The notes below the pieces were generated by a model, which had not been told where the DNA came from, ran no database searches, and saw nothing but the letters and a program-made list of their open reading frames with translations. From positions 77,889,234 to 77,953,233 of the forward strand of contig OY970827.1 of the NCBI GenBank assembly GCA_963853835.1: 64,000 bases of DNA, written 5' to 3'. Below, one piece after another: positions 33,382-44,444 of the stretch. Source of the DNA: Calendula officinalis. Its lineage: Eukaryota > Streptophyta > Magnoliopsida > Asterales > Asteraceae. Both the position numbers and the translations under genes were made by a program. Every line of letters begins with the position of its first letter. Within the stretch, counting starts at the first letter, position 1.

Positions 33382-34155
33382 TTATCATTATAGGCGATTA
33401 AAAGTCAACGGGTATGGAGATTACAAAGAGAGGTTTTGGTATTATATGGAAAGATTCTCTCGAAGATCTTGAAGATTCTCGGTTCTAGTTCGAGCATGTA
33501 AACTAGTTACGGTAAAATGTGTGAAAATGCAATTGTCGAGCTTTAGTTAGTCTTGTTTCTTACAAATTGGGGTTCAGCAGAAATGTCACAAGCTAGGAAT
33601 TCCACAATTCATACCATTCAATGTCAAATTAAATATTAAATTTAAATCTGGCTCTCTTTTGCCATGAAATACATATGAAATATTTAAGGATATTTAAAAC
33701 CAATTTTGTAATTCTACGTTTATTTTTTAGTATTGTATGAAAAGCTTGATGTTCATTTATTTTGAAACTTCTGATATTAATTAGAGGCATTTATTTTTGA
33801 AACTTCTGACAACAAAAGGCATCAAGGATCACAAGAGAAACATTGTCTCACATCGTTCCCCGTGCAAAATTTCATCAAACTTCTGATATCAAACGTGCAA
33901 AATTTCGTCAAACTTTTCCTCACTAAGTTTTGTATAATATTATTGATTATAAGACTGCTCTCAGTGGTGGTGGAAACTGTTAGTTTTTCCCAAATCAACA
34001 CCATATTACCTCACTTTCTGATCGACATTAAACTGACGTATTCATGCCAACAATACCTCTTCCCTTATATTTAGGACCCACAATTACAAAATATACACAC
34101 ACAAAATACCCCTTTGGCCCACCTACCCAAACTCACGCACCCCTCCCTCTTTATG
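33382..34155. other. WAKL 3' region and spacer
   Basis: AT-rich sequence following the kinase stop codon. No gene or clear element before the fold-back at 34156. Confidence 0.5.
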
Positions 34156-35356
34156 GAGTCATTTGCTTATATAATGTTGTTTCCCCGAGGAATTCACAAC
34201 TAATGCTGTTTTTTGAGGCATTGCAAAAATAATGTTATCCCCCCTTTGTGATCCCGGATCCCCCATAATCCCCTACTTCAAATCCCGAATCCCACTTTTT
34301 CTGTTTTTTTGTACTGTTTTGTACTTTTGTACTTTCCGACAACACTTACAAGCCCCTTTATCTAAACCCGGATCCCCTAGGAGTATCCCCTTTCTCTAAT
34401 CCCGGATCCCATTTCTCTTTAAAGAAGCTATAGGGATCGCATAGACTTTTATTTCATTTTAAATCAAGTGTTGTGATATCTGCACAAGAAACTATAGGGA
34501 TCTTATAGACTTTTATGGGCTGTCAATTCTTTTTAAGGATTTATAATTTTGGTTAATATTTATTTGAGAAATTTTCATTTTTTCTTGTGGAGTAAAGTAT
34601 GATCTCTATTTGAGTTCAATTTGCCTCAAACTTTTGCTTCTCTTGAATTATTATGTAGACAATATTTGAGTGGTTTGTGGATAAAAGTAGAAATGTCAAA
34701 AGGAATATAGGACTAATTATTAGGTCTTTTTTACCGTTAGATTGGCTAAAATTACTTCGGATAAAAGAAGCCAAAAATGTATTTTAATACCCTTGAACAA
34801 ATTAGTCGGTTGCATCTTTAGGTGTGCGCCTCTTTGGTTAAACATCTGACAAAAAATGAGTATATTATGTTAGTATTAGTATTTTTTGTGTATATTTTAT
34901 AATGTAGGGCCCATAAATATTAAGTGAAAACTTAATGTTATTAATTTTAAATGATTAGTCTTAAACAGAAAGAAGAGAAAGTGAATCATGATTATAAACG
35001 TGAGTTTTTATCTTTTAAATCAAATTATAATCAAATTATGATTATAAATGTGTGTATATTTTTTAAATTATTATCCGGGTTTCCTGGTATGGGATACCCC
35101 TAGGGGATCCGGGATTAGAGAAAGGGGATACCCTAGGGGATCCGGCTTTAGAGAAAGGGGCTTGTAAGTGTTGTCGGAAAGTACAAAAGTATAAAACAGT
35201 ACAAAAAAACAGAATAAGTGGGATCCGGGATTTGAAGTAGGGGATTAAGGGGATCCGGGATCACAAATGGGGGATAGCATTATTTTTGTAATGCCTCAAA
35301 AAATAGCATTATTTGTGAATTCCTGGTGGAAACAACATTATATAAGCAAATGACTC
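34156..35356. mobile_element. 1.2-kb fold-back element, Mutator-like
   Basis: The left arm (34156 to about 34440) and the right arm (about 35090-35356) are inverted copies of about 260-280 bp. They start GAGTCATTTGCTTATATAAT and end with its complement, and enclose an AT-rich spacer of about 650 bp with no coding capacity. A 9-bp near-repeat flanks it (CTCTTTATG at 34147-34155 and TTCTTTATG at 35357-35365, 8 of 9 identical). Long terminal inverted repeats starting with G and a 9-bp target duplication fit the Mutator superfamily. The arms carry repeated GGATCCGGGAT motifs. Confidence 0.8.
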
Positions 35357-35365
35357 TTCTTTATG

Positions 35366-36735
35366 TCACTCACTTTGAATCGGCACCTGAAACTATCATA
35401 GGTAGACAACGTGAGATCATGTCATTTTAAAACACAAAATACAGTATATACCAACATATAATGGATGTAACATCTAATCTATCACTTTTTCGGTGTGATC
35501 ACTATGACCCATATGGCCATACGCCCATACCCACAGCCTTAAAGAGATCAATTTAGTGGCAGGTTCAAAGTTTTATTCTTGCCTCACCAACTTAATTTTT
35601 CCCCCCTCATTTTTCAACATAAATAAATAACCATTAACTTCATAAGAAAATTGTGTTTCTCAACATCAATTTTTTTTACTGTAACCAATCATTAGGGGTT
35701 AGTGGTATTTATGGTCATCAATTGTCTATTCTTAATTCAAAGTTAGTGAGCGACAACCGAAAATATTGTAAGACTTTCAAGATCTAGAAGTCTTAAAGCA
35801 TGTATATTATAATAGGGGTGATTTATGATTATATTATTTGATATATATCATAATCATTGCTTGATATGTATATGTAGTTTGCAGTAATTCTTGTACAATG
35901 TAGTTTATGAACCAAAAGAGTTGTTCTGCAAAACAGTCCTATGTTATAAATGGTTAATGGGTTCGTGGAATTCGCTATGTATTGTTAGTTCAAAAAGAGG
36001 TGTTTTCTATAATTCTATATAATAAAAAATATTCATTGATAATAATTATTATGATATGAAATAGTGGTTCTGATTCAACACTATAAGTTCTATAACCATA
36101 TGCCAAAAGTTATGTTTACAAAAGATACAACTATATAAATATGTTGTATACAAACAAAAACTTTTTAGCGACTAATACGCCTATTTTTAAATTTACATTA
36201 TTTTTGTTCATAATTGAAGTCAAAACTTTTTAGACAGCAAAATATCAAAAAATGACTCATTTACATTATTATTATTATTATTATCATATTTTACTTTAAA
36301 AAATATACAAACTCACATGTATCACTTATTTTGAAACGGATGAAGTATAAACAATTAAGTTGATCACATTTGTTTCATGAGATTTCGTAGAATCACAAAA
36401 TGCGAAGACAAATTCTCAGGTGTGGTACGATCATTTCATTTCTAAAACACATGTCTATTTATTGACATCAAATCCATCTTTATGTCGAATCATTGCAATT
36501 TTTTTTAATAAATATATTCAGTTTTTCATTATTTTTAAAGATATACAACCAAAAAGGCAAGAGACATAAAGTTTACTAGCTACAAACTGCATCTCATAAA
36601 GAAATATAAAATCATAAATATACTTTGTTTTAAGCCAAAATTGAAACGTGGACATATAAATAAATAAATATTTCCTAAATTACCCTTGCCGGAGAACTTT
36701 TACAAAACACCGGCGATACTTCCGACGCCGTGAAT
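35366..36735. other. intergenic spacer downstream of AOS
   Basis: AT-rich, no gene seen. A solitary family-A MITE end (ATCACTTATTTTGAAACGGA) sits at about 36320-36347, and the AOS 3' UTR lies at the right end. Confidence 0.5.
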
Positions 36736-38340
36736 TCAAACACGAGCTCTCTTAAGTGAAGTTAATGTAACCTTAGCACCCAACGGAGAAGCCCCAACTT
36801 CAATATCAAACGAATCATACCGCCGGAAAAGTTCAACGACGAACAACCGAGTAATCAAAACAACAAAATCTTTTCCGGCACATTGTTTATTCCCCGCCGT
36901 CGGACTCTCCGTCTCCGGCCCGTTAGACCACGTCACGTACTTCAAAAGCTCCTCTCCGGCGCCAACAAACCGATCCGGCACAAATTCCTCCGGCCGGTCA
37001 AACACTTTCGGATCCTTGGTCGCAAATGGTTGGTACCCAAACAACATTTCACCTTCTTTGACTTTGAAAACGGCGTCGTGTGACTCGATAGTAAGATCAC
37101 GTTTAGCTTTCCCGTATTGTAAAGCCACCGGTGGTTCAATCCGGAGAGACTCGTACACGACGGATTTCATCAACGGCATGTTTTCCATGGCCGCCATCGT
37201 CACCTTCCCGCCACCGTGGATCTTGATCGCACCCCGGATCTCTTCCGCCAATTGGGTGTGCAGATTTGTACCCGCTCGCCCGACCCATTTAAGTGTGTTT
37301 GGAAACAAAATCTTGATCCCACCAAAAGTGTTGAAACAAATTGTGAACAGAATGTTGTGGATCGCTTCATCTTTCGAAATCCCTAATGACTCTGCTTGTT
37401 CGATTAACGGAGATGAAAAAGATTCGAAAAATTCGTAAAGTTTTTGATAATTCTTTTTTATTAGAGCTGCCGGCAGCCGGAAAGTATGGAGGAGTGGCTC
37501 CTCCACGAACCATGGAAGTCCAAGACGGAGCAAAGGTCCGAGATTGAATAAAACCCACGTGCTGATTAGCTTCGGGCCATCTTTTCCGATCTGGGTTTCT
37601 TCCGGGTTTGTTTCTAAATACGCCCGACCCAGAAACCGAAACGCCGCCGTTTCGCCGGCGTCGTTGAAAAAAGCTTTACCCTTTTGGGCTAATTCTGATT
37701 CAAGCGAATCAAAGAGTTCAGTATAAGTTCTTTCAAATTCTGGCATGATTCTGTTTCTTGAAGATTTGAGCATGAAAAAGATCAAATTTTTAAGTGGGGC
37801 GTGTTTGGGTTCCGATGGATCAAGATAAGAAAGAACACGGTGGCCGCCGGTGAGTTCAGTGGACGGCATGTAAGTTCCGGTGAACAAATCTTTCTTCTCG
37901 ACTTTCGTGACATCAAAAAGCGTCGGAAAACTCTTGGCGTCGAGTAAAACGACGACGTTTGGGTTATTTGAAATGAACGGACCAGGTGGCATATTGGCAC
38001 GAAACACCGTTGACTGGAATTTTTGTACCCTTGACTTGAAGTATTCATCCCGGCCGCCGGCACCGTAAAAGTATTCGAATCGGTCTTTTAGTGGTTGAAA
38101 GAAAGGAATGCCGTAGGAACCAGGGATTTGCCGGATAGGGAGATTTGTGGTGGAGTTGCCGTTACCGGTGACGGCGGGAGCTACGTCGGCGGAGGTGGCG
38201 GAAAGAGGTGGAATAGAGTCTTTGGAGGCAGTGATGATGCGGACGGTGGTGGTGGTGGTGGTGCGTCCACGGCGGTGGGTTTTGGTTGTGTCAACATTTA
38301 GGTGGTGAAGAGAAGGGAATGCAAGTGATGACGTCGACAT
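36736..38340 (-). CDS. AOS: allene oxide synthase (CYP74A), chloroplast
   Basis: Converts 13-hydroperoxy-linolenic acid into the unstable allene oxide, the first committed step of jasmonate synthesis, in chloroplasts. Intronless, as is usual for AOS. The frame opens at 38388, but I place the start at the ATG at 38340: it begins MSTSSLAFPSLHHL, a typical Ser/Thr-rich transit peptide, and the TATA box sits 70 bp upstream of it. That gives 534 residues. The mature part begins near LPIRQIPGSYGIPFFQPLKD. The CYP74 marks are clear: the I-helix region NILFTICFNTFGGIKI lacks the usual oxygen-activating Thr motif, ESLRIEPPV stands for ExxR, and the haem loop NKQCAGKDFV follows the nine-residue CYP74 insertion (ETESPTAG). 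No damage is seen. A Tourist-like MITE lies just upstream of the TATA box. Confidence 0.96.
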   Translation of the reverse strand: MSTSSLAFPSLHHLNVDTTKTHRRGRTTTTTTVRIITASKDSIPPLSATSADVAPAVTGNGNSTTNLPIRQIPGSYGIPFFQPLKDRFEYFYGAGGRDEYFKSRVQKFQSTVFRANMPPGPFISNNPNVVVLLDAKSFPTLFDVTKVEKKDLFTGTYMPSTELTGGHRVLSYLDPSEPKHAPLKNLIFFMLKSSRNRIMPEFERTYTELFDSLESELAQKGKAFFNDAGETAAFRFLGRAYLETNPEETQIGKDGPKLISTWVLFNLGPLLRLGLPWFVEEPLLHTFRLPAALIKKNYQKLYEFFESFSSPLIEQAESLGISKDEAIHNILFTICFNTFGGIKILFPNTLKWVGRAGTNLHTQLAEEIRGAIKIHGGGKVTMAAMENMPLMKSVVYESLRIEPPVALQYGKAKRDLTIESHDAVFKVKEGEMLFGYQPFATKDPKVFDRPEEFVPDRFVGAGEELLKYVTWSNGPETESPTAGNKQCAGKDFVVLITRLFVVELFRRYDSFDIEVGASPLGAKVTLTSLKRARV

Positions 38341-38410
38341 TTTGTTTATTTTGACTATTTGACTATATCTAAGTTCGAAGTTTGACAATTTGAAAATATG
38401 GGTTATTGGG

Positions 38411-38420
38411 ATTTATATAG
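38411..38420 (-). promoter_or_regulatory. TATA box of AOS
   Basis: CTATATAAAT on the minus strand, about 70 bp upstream of the chosen ATG at 38340. It supports that start over the upstream in-frame ATG at 38388, which would leave only about 23 bp. Confidence 0.6.
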
Positions 38421-38454
38421 AGAATTGAGGGTGAGAATGGTCAATCAACCGACC

Positions 38455-38862
38455 TTAAGCCTACCTGGAATGGGACCACGCCGGATGGCGTGGTGGTGAG
38501 GTGTGCAGCTAATCCACACCTTTTAAGAGCAGGAGTAGGTCTTTGGTCAGTGCGCCCACAAAGTAAGGGATGGCAGGCTGGCACGACGTGGGTAGGACGG
38601 GAACACCACCCCCCTCAACGGCGTGGGGGGGCTGCGTGGGGCGAGGGTGGCCACAGCCACGGGAGAGAACGGTGTGGAATGGATGTTTTTTGATGGATGG
38701 TGGCTTATGATTGGTTAATGGGTATTTTCTTTTCTTTTTTATTTAAAATTAAATGGAATAAAATGGTATGGTGTGATGTGGTGGGTATTTCCTTGAGATG
38801 ATGTGGTGTGGTGGTGGTGTGGTTGCTGGGGTGACGATGATGTGACAAAAAAATAGTCTAAG
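38455..38862. mobile_element. Tourist/Harbinger-like non-autonomous element upstream of AOS
   Basis: It shares ordered blocks with the elements at 42065-42374 and 46313-46493: a TTA-type start, then GACGGGAACACCACCCCC, AACGGCGTGGG, GTGGCCAC and, further right, GATGTGGTGGGTATTTCCTT. The first 200 bp are strikingly GC-rich against AT-rich surroundings. The right end is uncertain. Confidence 0.5.
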
Positions 38863-41611
38863 AGTACAACTGTACAAGTAACGAAAAAAAAAAAAACGTG
38901 TGTATGCATCGATAGTTGTACCTTGGTTCATTGAGTTTATGGGTTAGAGTAGCATTGGCTTTAATAATTGGAAAGTTGTGGTGCACATTTGTGTGAAATT
39001 TCATTATTTGGTTATGTGGTATTGCCCCATTAGTGCCCACTTATTATTAGTGAAAGTGGCATGTTGAATTCATACAAGCAATGATTTGTGTTATATTCAT
39101 GATTTTAAAAGACTTTCTTTGTTTTCTACTGCGTTTGACTCGCAAAGATTTAAAACTTAAAGACTTATCATACCGTAACGTTATAATACAAATTTTGAAA
39201 GTGAATCTCCAATAAGTTTAAATTTAAACGTATTAAAACAACTGAACTACATACGCCAAATATATATAGTTAATTAGTTATAACAATTGTTGGATATCTC
39301 AAATATAAAGAAAAAAAATTGATAAATTCTGTTACAAATTTATAATTATATGTTTTTGCATGTTTGTTTGTGTAATTGTATACACATAATTATAATTTAT
39401 GTACAAAATTATCATTTAACATCATGCATAAGGATGACTTCTACATAACTTCTAAGGCTTGAGGTTTGACTGATAATTTTAATTTATGAACACAATTATC
39501 GTTTAACATCACGTATAAAGATGACCTCTTCCAATGGTGTGGGTTTTCCTACTTCATTAATTTTATTATATTAGCATCACATCATCTTCACAAATTAATG
39601 TCAATAACATCTTTTTCTTAACTCTTTAGTTTTGTGACGTTATTGTATTAACGTCACATTATTATTTTTTAATTAAACAAACTAATTATAAAATAAATAC
39701 ATAAAACAAAAAAAAATTCCATTGATTAAAAAACATATTATATGAATAAATTAAATATTAAATAAATTTAAAAAATACATTAATAAAAAGTATAAAATTA
39801 TGTTATTACAAAAAAGAAAAAAAAATTGTATTATTAATAATAAAAATAAAAATTTTAATATATTAGAATCTAAATAAATGATATTGTTTTAAAACTTAAT
39901 CCCCCTTCCCTTTCTTTCTCCTTCCCCACCTGAAAATCTCTTCCATTGTCCCTAACTCTTTAGTTATTCGAAGAGAAGCAACTAATGAAGCTATGTTAAC
40001 AACGTTGGTGGACCGACGAGAAGCGAGGATCTATTTTATATTTGACTACTTTAAGATATACATTAATAACAAACATATGTAAAGTTTATTGCAGAATGTT
40101 GTATATGAATGAGTTATCTATGTCAGTTTGATTCATTTTGAGTTAAGTACATATGGACAGACACTTAACATGGTTCAGAATAACCGAATGTCGATTTGTT
40201 GCATGCGTTTATTTTTAGAAAGAGGCGTTGTGAAATTATCTCTACTGCTATACAAATCATTTAGTTTTCTCATTGTTAATATTTAATAACTTGAGATAAT
40301 CAAACTATCTCTTTAAAATTCTACTATCTGTAAGTAATTTTATTCTTATAAAAACATATTAATCCCTATTGAATTTCAACATGTAAAGTATTAAATACAT
40401 ATTTTTATTTTTCATGAACACAACAATTTAAATATTTCATTATCATTAATTATAACTAATAGTAGTATATGTATAATTCGAATTGGAAAACATGTAACAC
40501 TTGAATTGATAAATATTTGTATATTCAATTTAATACGTATATATAATACATACAATGTATATTCAGATACATATACTATACAATGTTAATTTATACAGAT
40601 ACAATGCTAGTTAAAATAAAGAATAATGGTATTGGTACTTACATTTTATGTTTATTTATGTGACTACCCACTACTTGATCAAGACATGTGTCAAAATAAG
40701 GGATCATATTAGGTAAGAGAATTAGTGTATTATACATGTCATCTTTTAGGTAAGTAACAATATGAAGTAGAATAAAAGGTAACAATCAATATCATTTCTT
40801 TAAAGTAAAATGTATTGAGAGGGTAAAACTAGGTTATATAATTAACTTGAATCTTGCATGAGATAATTTTTGTATAGGTATTCCTATAGATCGAACGTAG
40901 GTGTTCACGTTATCTTAATTCGTTCTAATAGATATGTTGATCGAAATCGGTTTATTGGTCTTGGACCAAAAGGTCCAAAATGTATATATTTGCTAAGGGT
41001 TGCACTTTTTGTCCGTTTCAAGTAGCAAAGTGGTATCACCAAACCCGAATACAACCGTTTAGTTAATTATGTTGTAAAACTTAACATTAACCCATACATG
41101 TTTAACCCGTTGTACCAAGACATGACCTACATAATTTTATTATATCAACAGATTAAACGAGTTGACATGTTAATGGGTTATAATTAGGTATGTTCGTTAA
41201 ACATGTTATAATCGGTATATATGTTTTAATAAACGGGTTGCAATTCGTAATAAATGCTTTGTCGACGGGGTCAAGTGGGTTGAAGTGCTGAAATTACTAT
41301 ATTTTAGGGGAGTGCCTCACCTACGATCTAAAATGGTCTAAACTCAACTCATCCCATTAATTTATTCTTATCAATTTCGTCTCATGTTTCTTGTGTCAAA
41401 AATTGTCATCTCTAGTATATGCTAGGGTAGTGGGGTGAATAGTTACAATAAGACATGCACAAACAACAAATTAAAATACAAAATCATGAAAGCGAGGGGT
41501 ACCATTATCTTAAGTTTGTATAACACAAAAGTCGACTATTTAACAATTATTATTCTTATCGTAAAAGGCACAAGTATAACTATTTTGTTGGATTTTACTA
41601 TTTTACTATCC
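38863..41611. other. AT-rich intergenic region
   Basis: No gene is seen. A diverged direct repeat of about 40 bp occurs at 39400-39440 and 39487-39527 (ATTATC(A/G)TTTAACATCA). The rest appears unique. Confidence 0.5.
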
Positions 41612-41819
41612 AATCACGTGTGATTGCGCCGGCCGGAGGCGGCGGCGGCCATCGGCGGATGGCGGCGGACGGCGCCGATTGGCGGCGGCGGACGGCGGCA
41701 GGAGCTGGTCGCCAGCGGCAGTGGCTAGCGGTGGTGGTTGTATATTGAATCACATGTGATTTGATGATGACGGTGATTGTATATTGAATTACATGTGATT
41801 TGATGATGATGTTGGTGAT
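41612..41819. repeat. GGC-rich minisatellite with palindromic CACGTG-like repeats
   Basis: About 90 bp of GGCGGCGGAC-type repeats (41628-41735) lie in otherwise very AT-rich DNA. They are followed by two 39-bp tandem units starting TGTATATTGAATCACATGTG (41739 and 41778). A 14-bp palindrome occurs three times: AATCACGTGTGATT (41612), AATCACATGTGATT and AATTACATGTGATT. Confidence 0.7.
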
Positions 41820-42064
41820 TAAGGAATCTTTTAATCCACTGGCTAATATTTGTCCCTTGAGACTTTATAAAAATGAAGGACGTCCCTGAATGCAACTCTT
41901 CAAATATAATGAAAATATAAAGTTTTTCTATAATGTCAAACATTTATTTTTTACTAAATTTGATTTTTTTTTTAACAGAAACGGTTTTGTTTTAAAATTA
42001 AAAGATTTAACATTTTGAAAAGTAGTAATTTTAAATTACAAACATTCAAATATTCTTTAGTTTA

Positions 42065-42374
42065 GGCTATCTGGTGTGGGCAACCCCACAACGTGAAAAT
42101 CTAGGTGACAAAAGGGAGCACAACGTGAAGATCACTAAAACACCACCCCTTTTCTCGATGTGGTTTTTCTCGTGGTGGAAGGGATCACGCTCACGGGCGA
42201 ATACATGCAAAAATGCTTAACTTTTTATGATTTTGGTTGGGGGTCTTTCACATGTGAATGATGTAGTGATGTGGTAAGTATTTCTTGCAAAGTGATATGG
42301 TGTGATTGATTATGTGGCAACTAATGTGGCGAAATTTTGATGTAGATGGTGATATCCGTACCTACCAGCCTTAG
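42065..42374. mobile_element. Tourist/Harbinger-like MITE
   Basis: TTA precedes GGCTATCTGGTGTGGGCAAC on the left, and the right end CGTACCTACCAGCC is followed by TTA. The ends are imperfect inverted repeats and TTA is the PIF/Harbinger target duplication. The body matches the element upstream of AOS. Confidence 0.55.
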
Positions 42375-42794
42375 AAAAAAATAGGTTTACATGATTCAGT
42401 TTTAGATTCAAAACTATCTTTTAGTATACTTCTTTCATTTCAATAAAAGTGATACATTGTTTTTTAAGCAAAAAAATGAGTGTTTTATTAGATTAAATTA
42501 AATACTTAATGTGGATGAGTAACACATATCTTGAATAACGTAAAGTTAATGAGGTTTAAAACTACAAATAAAGATAATGATTTATTTTAGTATATATTAA
42601 ATGAGATAGTTAGTGAGTGTACACTCATTATCATAACCAAATAAGATAGATTATCAAAGCACAAGGTGTGGAAGACATGTTATAGGAATTTGGGCTTATA
42701 ACATGTGATGAAAAAATGACTTCCTGGTGTTATAGCCAAAGTTATATTATAGGGGTTACACATTTATTTTTATTTTATTTTATATTTTTAGATT
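42375..42794. other. spacer with a degenerate MITE
   Basis: A decayed family-A Stowaway-like element appears at about 42430-42660 (CTTTCATTTCAATAAAAGTG and related text). Nothing else is seen. Confidence 0.4.
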
Positions 42795-43213
42795 TCAAAA
42801 ATTATACAAATAAAATATTAAAATGACTAAAATAAAAAATCCATTAAAATTGAAATCACGGAAATTAAAAAAAAAATTAAGTAAAACTATCAAAAGCATC
42901 TGGGCTTGACCCAAAGATTCACGACCACAACGTTCGCTAATTTGAAGGTATTCTTCAAAAGCATCCGGGCTTGACCTATATGTTAATTGGCCTATGGCAG
43001 ACGTGCATTTCATAATAGGACCAATGCTCATTACACCTCTACAATGGGGTCGTGATTTATAAAATAAAAAATGTGGGGAACAAGTTCAATATTATAGTTA
43101 GAAAAATACCTTCCACTATAGAGAGAAATAGGTTGAATAAATTTTTTAATTTTGGGTTCCTTTTCTGCACACAAGGTTTGATAGTTGTTGTTCCACTCGT
43201 TTAACCTTGTCAA
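42795..43213 (-). pseudogene. PIF/Harbinger transposase fragment
   Basis: On the minus strand the segment reading MKCTSAIGQLTYRSSPD and FEEYLQISERCGRESL matches the conserved N-terminal part of plant PIF/Harbinger nucleases (usual form KCTSAIRQLAYG.. DEYLQMGERT.RESL). The frame upstream is interrupted by a stop after DPIVEV. Downstream, a roughly 60-bp segment is duplicated out of frame, then the similarity ends. No DDE catalytic residues are present, so it is a dead remnant. The Harbinger-like end at about 43495-43510 (CCCCACACCCGGTA) probably belongs to the same element. Confidence 0.7.
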
Positions 43214-43649
43214 TATTTGAAGTGTTTCTTCACCCGATGAACTAGAATCTGAAGAATCACTATAAAATCATGAACTCATGCTATGGTAGTGTGTGTAAAA
43301 ATATGTTAAAGAGTGTGAGTTTTTGAGGTAAATTAAAGGGTATTTACAAGTGTAGGAGGGATTTTATTTATTTATTTATTAATTCTAGCCGTTGGAGACC
43401 TTTGTGGCCACGGCGGAAAGGGAATAACGAACGGATGGCGCCACTCATTATGTGGGTTTGGCGTCGTTTTCCATGGTTAAAAGGCGTATAATAGCCCCAC
43501 ACCCGGTACTCTCAAAGTATATAACTTACTTTAAAACTATCAAAAACTAAAAATTATCCTTTCTTTTGAAACATAAGAAATAATAAATTCTTTTTAATAC
43601 TTCCGGAAAAAAAATTATAAAATAAAGGGCACGACAAACAAAATTAATA
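43214..43649. other. probable Harbinger element remainder
   Basis: GC-rich sequence at 43385-43510 (GGCCACGGCGGAAAGGGAA, CCCCACACCCGGTA) resembles a Harbinger terminus. No gene is seen. Confidence 0.4.
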
Positions 43650-43920
43650 CTTCCTCTGTTTCAAAATAAGTGATACACTTGAGCTTACACATTTTTTAAG
43701 GCAAGATATGATAATGAAGATTAATTATATTAAATTTAATAGTTAGTGGAAGATGAGTCCCATATATTTGGATTAAAATGAGTTTATTGATTTTTAAAAG
43801 TAAAATTAAGGGTAAATGAGTCATTTCACTTTATTAAATGAAAAGGTTACCGGATGTGAATCCTACTCTTTTTAATTAAATAAGACAAGTTTTCAAAGTA
43901 TATCACTTATTTTGAAACAC
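43650..43920. mobile_element. Stowaway-like MITE, family A
   Basis: Starts CTTCCTCTGTTTCAAAATAA after TA and extends to TATCACTTATTTTGAAACAC. The terminal bases on the right have been lost or changed. Confidence 0.7.
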
Positions 43921-44444
43921 CTTAAAAAAATGGGTTTTTCTAATAGGGCATACAATAATATACATTTAATGAGCCGGTAATTAACATTTATACAGGAAGT
44001 CAAATATAATGCACTTCTAAAATGGTAGTTTTTAGAATGCATTAATGTTAATCAATTCAGATTTAGGAAATTGTCACTTCATTAATGCACGTTATCGTAT
44101 GCCCCAGGGACATATGTTAGAAAACCCAAAAAAATTAAGGAAGTATAAGTAATGGAAAGTAACGAAGTAAAAAGTAATGGAAAGTAACAACATAAAATTA
44201 AAAACACGAGGACGCAAGGACGGTGCACGTGTATATTATCTTTAGTTTTTTTTGTACTTTAGAGTTTAGACATTCTTGTGCTCAAATTCTTATTCTTAAC
44301 GGAACTAATGGTCAAACGGATTCAAACTTCAAAGCAGTGTTGCGAGTCAAAATCAATGTCTCTATATTCCATTGACCATTTTTTTTTTCTCGTCGTGATT
44401 TTAATCGTAGCAATCAAATTCATGATTCATCATCAAAATATATA
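43921..44444. other. intergenic spacer
   Basis: AT-rich sequence without a recognisable gene. Short open frames here have no supporting features. Confidence 0.4.

Noticed and set aside
36883..37726. Several open frames on the plus strand across the AOS gene
   Set aside because: They are antisense shadows of a GC-rich coding region.
38341..38388. Upstream in-frame ATG of AOS adding 16 residues
   Set aside because: It would sit only about 23 bp from the TATA box, and the residues (SNFELRYSQIVKIN) do not look like a transit-peptide start; the ATG at 38340 fits AOS proteins better.
38490..38693. 67-codon frame upstream of AOS
   Set aside because: It lies in the GC-rich Tourist-like element and resembles no protein.
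41435..41623. 62-codon frame in the intergenic region
   Set aside because: Low-complexity Ile/Thr-rich sequence in AT-rich DNA, with no homology or splice context.
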